This document shows, piece after piece, positions 56,458 to 64,000 of a stretch of DNA of 64,000 nucleotides. Each line of letters starts with the position of its first letter. The first letter of the stretch is position 1. The stretch comes from Nocardioides speluncae. Lineage in GTDB: Bacteria > Actinomycetota > Actinomycetes > Propionibacteriales > Nocardioidaceae. A model generated the notes under the pieces. That model was given only the letters and a program-made list of their open reading frames with translations. It made no database searches and was not told the DNA's origin. Where the stretch lies: contig NZ_QEOO01000001.1 in NCBI RefSeq assembly GCF_003121585.1, forward strand, positions 186,001-250,000, in the 5' to 3' direction. The position numbers and the translations under genes are program-made.

Positions 56458-58826
56458 CCGGCGACCGGCGCGATCGGGTTGGGCAGGGTACCGGCGAAGA
56501 TCAGCGACTCGGCCTGATCGGTGAGGTCAACCATCTGCAGAGTGTTACGCAACTGCAAGCGGTTCAGGCAACTGTGTTTGAACGCCGGCTTGAACAGGTC
56601 GTACGCCGCCGCCGTCGCCGCGAGCTCCGTGTGGTCCTCGGCGTGCTCGGCGATGCAGCGTGCCACCTCGGCCCAGAACTCCTCGCCGACCAGCACGCCG
56701 TCCTCGTCGAGGATCGCGCCGAGGTAGCGCAGGAACCCGTCGAAGACGTCGGTGTGCACCGCCAGCGGCCGGACGTCGGCCGGCACGTCGGCGCGGATCC
56801 GCTCCACCTCGGGCGGCAGCGGCAGGTCGCCCATCACCGCGACCTCCTCGCCGATGTCCTTCATGAACATCCGCACCGGCACGTGGTCGCGCAGCACCAT
56901 CACCAGGTTCTCGCCGTGCGGCATGAACGCCAGCTCGTAGCGCAGCAGGCAGTGCACCAGCGGCCGCAGGTAAGCCCGCAGGTAGCTGCGCACCCACTCG
57001 GCCGGCGCCAGCCCGGAGGCCCGGATCAGCGCGCCCGCCAGCGACCGGCCCTCGGCGTCGCGGTGCAGCAGCGAGGCCATCGTGGCTGCCCGCTCGCCGT
57101 CGCCAAGCGCCGGCGCCGGCGACTCGCGCCACAGCGCCGCGATCATCTTCTGGTACGGCGTGCTCCGGCCCTCCCCGGCCGCGGCCCAGGTGTGGAAGGC
57201 GTCGCCGGTGTAGCCGATGGCCGCCCGCTCGCGGAGCACCGCGAAGCCGCACGCCTTCAGCTCCACGTCGTCCGCGACGATGCTCGCGACCCAGTCGTTG
57301 ATCGGTGGCGTCACCGACATGTACTTGGGCGACAGCCCCCGCATGAAGCCCATGTTCTGGATCGACAGCGCCACCTTGACGTAGTGGCGCTCCGGCCGGC
57401 TGGTGTTGAAGAAGGTCCGGATCGACTGCTGTGCCCGGTAGTCGTCGTCTCCGGAGCCCAGGAACACCAGGTCGCGGCGGGCCAGGTCGGGCGCGAAGGT
57501 GATCGCGAGCTTGTTGACCCACTGCCACGGGTGCACCGGCAGGTAGAGATAGTCGGCCGGGTCCAGGCCCAGCCGCGCTAAGGCGTCGGCGAACCGATCG
57601 CATCCCTCCTTCCCCAGCTCGGTCTCGTACAGCTCGGACTCGACCATGCCAGCCCCCACCGACAAGTTGGCCCGGTCGCGGCGTACCGCCAGCCAGACCA
57701 GCCGCACGTCCTGCCTGGCCTCGGGCGCGTACGCCGCGAAGTCGTCGCCGCCGAACCCGATCCGGCCGTTGTTGGCGACGAAGGCCGGGTGGCCCTCGGT
57801 CATCGAGCCCTCGATGGTCTGGTAGTCCGCGTTGGCCAGTTCGGCGGCGGTCGCGGTCGAGTTCGCGAGCTTCCAGGCGCTCGACGACAGCGTGCTCGCG
57901 AGCTCCTCGAGGTAGGTCGGCAGCAGCTGGTCCGGGATCCCCAGCTGCGGCGCGAACTCGGCCACGAACGCCAGCGCGTCCAGCGGCTCCACCCGCCCGT
58001 CGACCTCGCGGGTGAGCGTCGGCAAGTCGATGACCCAGTGCTCCAGCGGGTGGACTCGCGCGCTGAAGGAGTACGTCGACGCTGGGCCGGTCAGTTCGTA
58101 GTGGTCTCGACGACGGCCCCAGCGCCCCGGCCGCGTGACCGCGGCCGCGGCGCTGCGGTTGCTAGCGCTCGCTGCTCGACCACCCGAACGGACCGGAGCG
58201 AGCAGGCGTTCGTGGGCGAACTCGGAAATTGCCTTGGCCACCAGTTGCCGCTGGGCGCGCTCCATCAGCTCGGGCGTCAGGTGGGCGGCGTACCGGCCGA
58301 GGCCTGGGCCGAGCGACGACGACTCCCAGGCCGAGCGGCTGCAGACCGACAGCATTCCGGTCTTGCCGGTGAGCACGACCTCGCGTAGCTCGACGAAGCC
58401 GGCGGCGATGTTCTTGGCCCGGATCTTGTCGTTGCCGACGTCGGGCTCGACGACGACCCGCTCGGCCCCCGGCTGCTTGAAGCAGAAGTCCATCACCGCG
58501 GCGAAGACGGCGCCGGTGAAGCCGGGTCGCGGCTTGTCGGTGGGCGCGACCAGCACGTGCATGCCCAGGTCGCCGGGGGCCAGTTCGGCCGCGCCAGCCA
58601 GCTCGCTGAGGGCCGGGTCGTAGGTCTCGGCGAGGAACGCCGGCACCCCGTCCACCCGGCCGAGCCAGGCGTGGTGGTGCGGGTCGTTCGCGATCTTGGT
58701 GTACTCCTCGGCGACGTCGGCGACCGACGCGCCCTGCATCATCCAGTAGACCGACCGCGGGTGGGTCACCCACGCGTGCAGCCGGGCCAGGTGCTGCTCG
58801 AGGTCGAGCGGCTCGAAGGTGATCAT
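56454..58826 (-). CDS. desCD: Fused DesC-DesD: hydroxamate N-acyltransferase plus NIS siderophore synthetase
   Basis: 790 residues from ATG 58826. Residues 1-180 are a DesC-type acyltransferase (HAWVTHPRSVYWMM, AETYDPALSEL, GDLGMHVLVAP, VVEPDVGNDKIRAKN). From about 185 onward comes an IucA/IucC synthetase with TEGHPAFVANNGRIGFGGDD, YLYLPVHPWQW, SIRTFFNTSRPERHYVKVAL and HGENLVMVLRDH. One frame, no stop: a natural fusion like DfoC of Erwinia/Pantoea. It acylates N-hydroxycadaverine, then joins and cyclises the units to desferrioxamine with ATP. Overlaps desB and the acylase by four bases each. Confidence 0.93.
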   Translation of the reverse strand: MITFEPLDLEQHLARLHAWVTHPRSVYWMMQGASVADVAEEYTKIANDPHHHAWLGRVDGVPAFLAETYDPALSELAGAAELAPGDLGMHVLVAPTDKPRPGFTGAVFAAVMDFCFKQPGAERVVVEPDVGNDKIRAKNIAAGFVELREVVLTGKTGMLSVCSRSAWESSSLGPGLGRYAAHLTPELMERAQRQLVAKAISEFAHERLLAPVRSGGRAASASNRSAAAAVTRPGRWGRRRDHYELTGPASTYSFSARVHPLEHWVIDLPTLTREVDGRVEPLDALAFVAEFAPQLGIPDQLLPTYLEELASTLSSSAWKLANSTATAAELANADYQTIEGSMTEGHPAFVANNGRIGFGGDDFAAYAPEARQDVRLVWLAVRRDRANLSVGAGMVESELYETELGKEGCDRFADALARLGLDPADYLYLPVHPWQWVNKLAITFAPDLARRDLVFLGSGDDDYRAQQSIRTFFNTSRPERHYVKVALSIQNMGFMRGLSPKYMSVTPPINDWVASIVADDVELKACGFAVLRERAAIGYTGDAFHTWAAAGEGRSTPYQKMIAALWRESPAPALGDGERAATMASLLHRDAEGRSLAGALIRASGLAPAEWVRSYLRAYLRPLVHCLLRYELAFMPHGENLVMVLRDHVPVRMFMKDIGEEVAVMGDLPLPPEVERIRADVPADVRPLAVHTDVFDGFLRYLGAILDEDGVLVGEEFWAEVARCIAEHAEDHTELAATAAAYDLFKPAFKHSCLNRLQLRNTLQMVDLTDQAESLIFAGTLPNPIAPVAG

Positions 58827-60106
58827 GCGGTGCCCACCCTGAACCGGTCCGGCACCCCGAACTCCTGGAACGCGATCCGCTTCTCCACCGCGTAGACCTC
58901 CCGGCCGAGCATCGCGGCGATCAGCACCGAGTTGCGGTAGGCGCCCATGCCGAGGTCGGGCGCGACGAAGCCGTGGGTGTGCTCCTCGCCGTTCTGCACA
59001 TAGATGTCCGGCGCGATCGCGTACGTCGGGGACACGGCGTACCGCCCGTCCTCGCCCCAGGTGATCCGGTCGCGGACGCCGTCGAGGAAGGCCGGCACCT
59101 TCGGTGCGTAGCCGGTGGCCAGCACCAGCGACTCGGTGCGCAGCCGGAACGACTCGTCGACCTCGGTGTGGTGCAGGTCGACGTCGTACGCCGATCCGTC
59201 CCATGCCGCGCCGGTCACCGCGGTCGAGGTCAGCAGCGTCGTCGGGACGCCACCGTGCACCTGCTTGGTGTAGAGCGCGTCGAAGATCGCGTTGATGGTG
59301 TCCGACGAGATGCCCTTGTAGAGCGACCGCTGCTCGCGCAGCAGCCCGGCCCGGGTCTCCGGGGTCAGGCCTTGGAAGTACGACGTGTACTCCGGCGAGG
59401 TCATCTCGAGGGTGAGCTTGGTGTACTCCATCGGGAAGAACCGCGGCGACCGGGTGACCCAGTTCAGCTCGTAGGTGTCCGGCGAGCAGTCGGCCAGCAG
59501 GTCGGCGTATACCTCGGCCGCGCTCTGGCCGCTGCCGACCACGGTGATCGAGCGGGTCTCCTGAAGGGCGGACTTGGTCTGCAGGTACGCCGCGGAGTGG
59601 CAGGCCGGGCCGCCGAGGCCGCGCAGGCACTCGGGCGCGACCGGCTCGGCGCCGACGCCGAGCACCAGCCGGCGGCCGCGGAAGACCTCGCCCGACGAGG
59701 TGGTGACGACGTACGCCGACCCGTCGTGCTCGACCGACGACACGGCCGCTCCGAAGCGGAGGGTCGACAGCCGGTCGGCCGCCCACTGGCAGTACTGGTT
59801 GTACTCGGCCCGCAGCGGATAGAACGACTCGCGGATGTAGAACGAGTAGAGCCGGCCGGTCTCCTTGAGGTAGTTCAGGAAGGAGTACGGCGAGGTCGGG
59901 TCGGCCATCGTCACCAGGTCGGCCAGGAACGGCACCTGCAGGGTGGCGTCGTCCAGCATCATCCCGGGGTGCCAGTCGAACCGGTCGCGGGCCTCCAGGA
60001 ACACCCCGTCCAGCTCGCCGGACTGCCGTAGCGGCTCGGTCAGGCAGGCCAGGCCGAGGTTGAACGGGCCAAGCCCGACGGCGACGAAGTCGTGAGTATG
60101 GGTCAT
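58823..60106 (-). CDS. desB: Cadaverine N-monooxygenase (DesB, lysine/ornithine N-hydroxylase family)
   Basis: 427 residues from ATG 60106. FAD-binding GLGPFNLGLACL near the start, the substrate segment LQVPFLADLVTMADP, NADPH-binding VVGSGQSAAEVYADLL, and the C-terminal ATGYAPKVPAFL with its ATGY motif. Hydroxylates the amine of cadaverine with NADPH and oxygen, the second step of desferrioxamine synthesis. The start overlaps the desA stop by four bases and the stop overlaps desCD by four. Confidence 0.95.
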   Translation of the reverse strand: MTHTHDFVAVGLGPFNLGLACLTEPLRQSGELDGVFLEARDRFDWHPGMMLDDATLQVPFLADLVTMADPTSPYSFLNYLKETGRLYSFYIRESFYPLRAEYNQYCQWAADRLSTLRFGAAVSSVEHDGSAYVVTTSSGEVFRGRRLVLGVGAEPVAPECLRGLGGPACHSAAYLQTKSALQETRSITVVGSGQSAAEVYADLLADCSPDTYELNWVTRSPRFFPMEYTKLTLEMTSPEYTSYFQGLTPETRAGLLREQRSLYKGISSDTINAIFDALYTKQVHGGVPTTLLTSTAVTGAAWDGSAYDVDLHHTEVDESFRLRTESLVLATGYAPKVPAFLDGVRDRITWGEDGRYAVSPTYAIAPDIYVQNGEEHTHGFVAPDLGMGAYRNSVLIAAMLGREVYAVEKRIAFQEFGVPDRFRVGTA

Positions 60107-61629
60107 CGCGCTACTCCTGCCGGGACGAGCAGGCCGATGTCGCGGCCCGCGAGGACGTAGGGAGACACCACCGGCTGGGCGGCGATCTGCTCGCAGACCA
60201 GCTCCTCGCCGATGGACCGGATCTGGTCGACGATGCCGACGATGTCGGCGAGGGTCGCCTTGGGGTTGAGCAGCGTGAACTTCAGGAACTGCCGCCCGTC
60301 CACCTTGGTCGCGGCCACCATCGCCCGGCCGCGGGCGTACAGGGTGGCCCGGATCTTGGTGTTGAGCAGCGCCAGCTCGTCCTCTCCCGAGCCGGCGGGC
60401 GCGTAGCGGAACACCAGCGTCGACAGGTTCGGGCGGGCGGCGACCTCGATGTCGGCGGCCGGCGCGATCGCATCGTGGACCTCGGCGGCCAGGTCGATCA
60501 CCGCGTCGAAGTACGCGCCGATCGTGTCCGGTCCCATGATCCGCAGCGTCAGCCAGAGCTTCAGCGCGTCGAAGCGCCGGGTGGTCTGCAGGCTCTTGTC
60601 GACCTGGTTCGGGTCGGCCGACTCCTTCGGGTTGAGGTAGTCGGCGTAGTACGACGCGTGCCCCATGGTGCCCGCGTCGCGGACCAGCACCGCGCTCGAC
60701 GAGACCGGCTGGAACCAGGTCTTGTGGTAGTCGATGGTCACCGAGTCGGCCTTCTCGACGCCGCTCAGCAGGTGCCGGCGCCGGGTCGAGGCGAGCAGCC
60801 CGCCGCCGTACGCCGCGTCCACGTGGAACCACGCGCCGTACGTCCGGCACAGGCCGGCGATCTCCGGCAGCGGGTCGATCGCGCCGAAGTCGGTGGTGCC
60901 GGCGGTGGCCACGACCGCCATCGGCACCAGCCCGGCGGCGTCGCACTCGGCGAGTGCCCGGCCGAGCGCGACGATGTCCATCCGGCGTCGCTCGTCGGTG
61001 GGTACGGCGACCACGGCGGCGTCGCCGAGCCCGAGCAGCCGGGCGCTCTTCTGGACGCTGAAGTGGCTGTCCGCCGAAGCGAAGATCCGCAGTGAGGCCA
61101 GCTCCGCGCCGCGAGCCATGATGTGGCCGCGGGCGAGCAGCAGCGCGTGCAGGTTGGACTGGCTGCCGCCGCTGGTGAAGACGCCGTCGGAGTCACTGGT
61201 GTCCCAGCCGATCCGGGCGGCGGTCCAGTCGATCAGCTGGCGCTCGATGAAGGTGCCGCCGACGCTCTGGTCGAAGGTGTCCAGCGAGGAGTTCACCGAC
61301 GAGATCAGCAGCTCGCCGAGCAGTGCCGGGACGACCACGGGGCAGTTCAGATGGGCGGCGTAGCCCGGCTCGTGGAACCAGACCGCGTCGTCCAGCCAGA
61401 GCCGGGAGACCTCGTCGAGCGCCGCGGCGGTGTCGCCGAGCGGGCTGTCGAGGTCGACGTCGCGGACCGGCTTGGCCGCGCGCTCCGGGCCGACTCCGGT
61501 GGCCGGACCGGTCACCCGGTCGAGGTGGCCGGCGAGGTGGTCGAGGCCGCCGCGCACGGTGGCGGCGTACTCCGAGACGTTGTCGGGGTGGAAGAGGTGG
61601 TGCAGGGGAAGGTCTTCCGAGCGTGACAC
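60103..61629 (-). CDS. desA: Lysine decarboxylase (DesA, PLP-dependent group II type)
   Basis: 508 residues from GTG 61629 with AGGAGGA upstream. Group II decarboxylase fold: GVFTSGGSQSNLHALLLAR, HVDAAYGGGLL with the PLP-binding Asp, and the Schiff-base lysine K303 in DYHKTWFQP. Makes cadaverine from lysine, the committed step of desferrioxamine synthesis. First gene of the five-gene operon; an iron box 24 bases upstream puts it under IdeR/DmdR repression. No transporter or binding-protein gene is visible in this window. Confidence 0.95.
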   Translation of the reverse strand: MSRSEDLPLHHLFHPDNVSEYAATVRGGLDHLAGHLDRVTGPATGVGPERAAKPVRDVDLDSPLGDTAAALDEVSRLWLDDAVWFHEPGYAAHLNCPVVVPALLGELLISSVNSSLDTFDQSVGGTFIERQLIDWTAARIGWDTSDSDGVFTSGGSQSNLHALLLARGHIMARGAELASLRIFASADSHFSVQKSARLLGLGDAAVVAVPTDERRRMDIVALGRALAECDAAGLVPMAVVATAGTTDFGAIDPLPEIAGLCRTYGAWFHVDAAYGGGLLASTRRRHLLSGVEKADSVTIDYHKTWFQPVSSSAVLVRDAGTMGHASYYADYLNPKESADPNQVDKSLQTTRRFDALKLWLTLRIMGPDTIGAYFDAVIDLAAEVHDAIAPAADIEVAARPNLSTLVFRYAPAGSGEDELALLNTKIRATLYARGRAMVAATKVDGRQFLKFTLLNPKATLADIVGIVDQIRSIGEELVCEQIAAQPVVSPYVLAGRDIGLLVPAGVAR

Positions 61630-61652
61630 CGAGTTCCTCCTGGCAGGTGAAG

Positions 61653-61671
61653 TTAGGTAAGCCTTACCTTA
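61653..61671 (-). promoter_or_regulatory. Iron box (IdeR/DmdR1 operator) upstream of desA
   Basis: TTAGGTAAGCCTTACCTTA is a 19-base palindrome that fits the actinobacterial iron box TTAGGTTAGSCTAACCTAA at 16 of 19 positions. It ends 24 bases before the desA start. Iron-loaded repressor should silence the siderophore operon here. Confidence 0.93.
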
Positions 61672-61872
61672 GAGGAGGTCAGCGGGACGCGCCGAGCCCG
61701 GTCCACGTGAATCAGGTCACGGCGAGCGCGAGGCCCCTATCGCTGAACAAGTTGACTGTTAGCGCGACCCCGACGCGGGAGTGTTAAGTGTTAGCCCGCC
61801 GTACCGATTGTGTGCGCGCTCCCGCCCGGCCGACCGTGGTCAGACGAGTGGTCGACGGAATCGGGAGCGAAG

Positions 61873-64000
61873 ATGAGAACGCTGGTCAGGGTTGTCTCGG
61901 CGGCACTTCTGCTGGGTGTGGGGCTGGTAGCGCCCGCCGTGGCGGGGGCGGAACCAACCGGTGAGATCCGGTACGCCGGTGGCGAGTCGGCAGTGCCGGA
62001 CCGCTACCTGGTCGTCCTGCGCGACGATGCCGCCTCCGTGCGTGAGGACGGCGCCGCGTCGGTGACGCGGGACCTGCTCGCCCGCTACGGCGGCGTGCGC
62101 AAGCACGCGTTCGAGAACGTGTTCCGCGGCTACTCCGTGGTGATGCCGGAGGCGGCGGCCGAGCGGCTGGCCGCCAACCCGGCCGTGTCCTACGTGGCCC
62201 AGACGCACCTCGTACGGCAAGCGCAGCAGTCGGCCGAGCCTCAGCCGAACCCGCCGTCGTGGGGGCTCGACCGCGTCGACCAGGTGGACCTGCCGCTGGA
62301 CAAGTCGTTCACCTACCCGAACTCCGGAGAGGGCGTGCACGCCTACATTCTGAGCAGCGGCATCCGGCTGACGCACCAGGACATCGCGGGCCGGACCGTG
62401 GACGACCCGGACTTCTCCGGGGAGACCGACGGCACGTCCAACGAGTGCCCGACCAACGGCCACGGCTCGCACGAGGCCGGCACGATCGGTGGCACCCAGT
62501 ACGGGATCGCCAAGAGGGTGACGCTGCACAGCGTCCAGACGGTCGGCTGTGGCGGTTCGGCGCCGGATGACAACCTGGTGAAGGCGCTCGACTGGCTGGT
62601 GGCCAACCACCAGAAGCCCGCGGTGGCGAACATGAGCCTGACCGCGGACACGCACCCGTACAAGCCGTTGCAGGACGCGGTGAAGCGGGCGGTGGCGGCC
62701 GGCGTCACGGTGGCCATCTCGGCGGGCAACCACGGCGGCGACTCGTGCAACTACACGCCGTCCGACGTCACCGAGGCGATCATCGCCGGCGGCAGCGACA
62801 TCGACGACACGATCCGGGACGGCACGAACACCGGCAGGTGCATCGACCTGTTCGCCCCGGCGGGCAACATCGTGTCCCTGAACAGCAACAGCGACACCGC
62901 CACCTCCACCCGCAGCGGCACCTCGTTCGCCTCCCCGCACGTGGTGGGCGCCGCGGCGCTCTACCTGGCGGCCAACCCGTCTGCCACCCCGCAGCAGGTG
63001 GAGCAGGGCCTGGTCGGGCTGGCGAGCACCGGGAAGCTGACCCAGATCAAGGACTCCCCGAACAAGCTGCTCAACGTCCGCAACATCGGCGGTGACCTGG
63101 ACACCCAGGCCCCGACCGTGCCCGGCAACCCACGCTCGACGGGTACGACGGGTACGTCGGTCTCGCTGGCCTGGGACGCGTCCTCGGACAACGTCGCGGT
63201 CGCCGGCTACGACGTGTACAACGGCTCGACCAAGGCCGCCTCGGTCACCGGCACCACCGCCACGGTCACCGGCCTCAGCCCGGACACCGAGTACACCTTC
63301 ACGATCCGCGCCCGTGACGCGGCGAACAACGTCTCCGCCGACAGCGCCGAGGTCCGGGCGCGCACCGAGCCTGGCGGCGGCGGGGACGAGGAGCCGCCGA
63401 CCACGCCCGGCCGCCCGCACAGCACCGGCGTCACCGCGAGCTCGGTCTCGCTGGCCTGGGACGCCTCGGTCGACGACACCGGCGTCACCGGGTACGACGT
63501 CTACCGCGGCAGCACCCTGGCCACGACCGTCACCACGACCAGTGCGACGGTCTCGGGACTGGCCGCGGGCACCGAGTACTCCTTCACGATCGTCGCCAAG
63601 GATGCCGCCGGCAACGCGTCCAAGCCGACCCGGGCGGTGGTCGCGCGTACCTCAGGCGGCGGGGACACCCAGGCGCCGACCGTGCCCGGCAACCCGCGCT
63701 CGACCGGAGCGACGAGTACGTCCATCTCGCTGGCCTGGGATGCGTCCTCGGACAACGTCGGGGTCGCCGGGTACGACGTGTACAACGGGTCGACCATGGC
63801 CACCTCGGTCACCGGCACCACCGCCACCGTGACCGGGCTCGCGCCCTCGACCGAGTACACCTTCACGATCCGGGCGCGCGACGCGGCCGGCAACACCTCC
63901 GGACCATCCGCAGATGTCCGCGCGTACACCACTGGGACGAGCGGCCGCACCTTCACCAACGGCACGGACTTCCCGATCCGGGACTACCAGCGGACCTACA
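61873..64000 (+). CDS. Secreted subtilisin-like (S8) protein with FN3 repeats, catalytic Asp missing (3' end outside window)
   Basis: 709 codons visible from ATG 61873 (GGGAGCGAAG upstream). Signal peptide 1-26, I9 inhibitor propeptide (about 42-115: DRYLVVLRDDAA, FRGYSVVMPEAAAERL), and an S8 domain (130-405). His is present (H197 in NGHGSHEAG), as is Ser (S351 in SGTSFASPHV), and NxxAGN. The first motif reads AYILSSGI where active enzymes have YVIDTGI, so the Asp is Ser161. Three FN3 domains follow (about 409-500, 506-596, 598-688), then the start of a P/Homo B-like domain (FTNGTDFPIRDY) at the window end. Divergent from the des operon. Confidence 0.9.
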   Translation, partial: MRTLVRVVSAALLLGVGLVAPAVAGAEPTGEIRYAGGESAVPDRYLVVLRDDAASVREDGAASVTRDLLARYGGVRKHAFENVFRGYSVVMPEAAAERLAANPAVSYVAQTHLVRQAQQSAEPQPNPPSWGLDRVDQVDLPLDKSFTYPNSGEGVHAYILSSGIRLTHQDIAGRTVDDPDFSGETDGTSNECPTNGHGSHEAGTIGGTQYGIAKRVTLHSVQTVGCGGSAPDDNLVKALDWLVANHQKPAVANMSLTADTHPYKPLQDAVKRAVAAGVTVAISAGNHGGDSCNYTPSDVTEAIIAGGSDIDDTIRDGTNTGRCIDLFAPAGNIVSLNSNSDTATSTRSGTSFASPHVVGAAALYLAANPSATPQQVEQGLVGLASTGKLTQIKDSPNKLLNVRNIGGDLDTQAPTVPGNPRSTGTTGTSVSLAWDASSDNVAVAGYDVYNGSTKAASVTGTTATVTGLSPDTEYTFTIRARDAANNVSADSAEVRARTEPGGGGDEEPPTTPGRPHSTGVTASSVSLAWDASVDDTGVTGYDVYRGSTLATTVTTTSATVSGLAAGTEYSFTIVAKDAAGNASKPTRAVVARTSGGGDTQAPTVPGNPRSTGATSTSISLAWDASSDNVGVAGYDVYNGSTMATSVTGTTATVTGLAPSTEYTFTIRARDAAGNTSGPSADVRAYTTGTSGRTFTNGTDFPIRDYQRTY

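Noticed and set aside
56545..57603. 352-codon open frame in another phase on the same strand as desCD
   Set aside because: Arg/Gly/Ala-rich low-complexity translation lying wholly within the IucA/IucC domain; typical GC shadow frame.
1..64000. CRISPR arrays, tRNA or rRNA genes, prophage
   Set aside because: No regularly spaced repeats, cloverleaf-like sequences with a GTTCxANxC arm, or phage structural genes were found on reading both strands; a covariance scan was not possible here.

Overview
The window is high-GC bacterial DNA with dense gene packing, many 4-base ATGA/GTGA gene overlaps, frequent GTG starts and several promoters that look leaderless. Together with a desferrioxamine locus under an iron box, a DUF3068-type protein and a c-di-AMP riboswitch ahead of a cell-wall hydrolase, this points to an actinobacterium. 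Nocardioidaceae (Kribbella/Nocardioides-like) is my best guess; that placement is inference. I saw no tRNA, rRNA, CRISPR array, transposase or phage structural gene.

Layout. 1-3 kb: two paralogous secreted repeat proteins flank an ECF sigma factor. 3-7 kb: a methyltransferase remnant, a palindromic repeat, an M23 peptidase under a c-di-AMP riboswitch, an APC permease and a YdeI-like protein. 7.5-11.5 kb: a LytS/LytTR two-component pair, a secreted propeller protein, and a MarR regulator coupled to a membrane protein. 11.5-18.6 kb: GNAT, three tandem paralogous HTH proteins, a divergent tryptophanase, a second ECF sigma factor and a RibD-like reductase. 18.7-23.6 kb: second repeat copy, propeller protein, MFS exporter, secreted phosphatase, divergent TetR. 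23.9-29.7 kb: secreted metal-dependent hydrolase with a discoidin domain, Eis-like GNAT, a small L7/L12-like gene broken by a stop, GH1 beta-glucosidase, and an antitoxin beside a collapsed VapC. 29.7-35.0 kb: a tightly overlapping four-gene catabolic operon (FAD oxidase, PLP amino-acid deaminase/aldolase, MFS, aldehyde dehydrogenase) behind a 22-bp palindrome.

35-43 kb looks like an accessory island of visibly lower GC. It holds a coupled cassette of resolvase-like protein, radical SAM/SPASM protein with a Cys-rich tail, AAA ATPase and APH-like kinase. Divergent from it are a class IV aminotransferase and an HTH-formylglycine-generating-enzyme-like fusion, followed by a restriction endonuclease/adenine methyltransferase pair. 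The radical SAM cassette is my best candidate for an undescribed system.

43-47.5 kb: DctS/DctR sensor-regulator diverging from a dicarboxylate symporter, then a Phd/RelE toxin-antitoxin pair. 47.6-51.8 kb: an operon for secreted sphingolipid breakdown (ceramidase, frameshifted sphingomyelinase, SGNH lipase). 52-53.8 kb: DUF3068 protein and PhzF isomerase. 53.9-61.7 kb: an iron-regulated desferrioxamine operon, desA-desB-desCD (natural fusion)-penicillin acylase-GNAT, with every junction overlapping. 61.9-64 kb: a subtilisin-family protein with FN3 repeats, running off the window.

Non-coding DNA carries two unrelated families of dispersed palindromic elements, each with two copies whose differences tend to preserve base pairing, plus several long unique hairpins at gene 3' ends.
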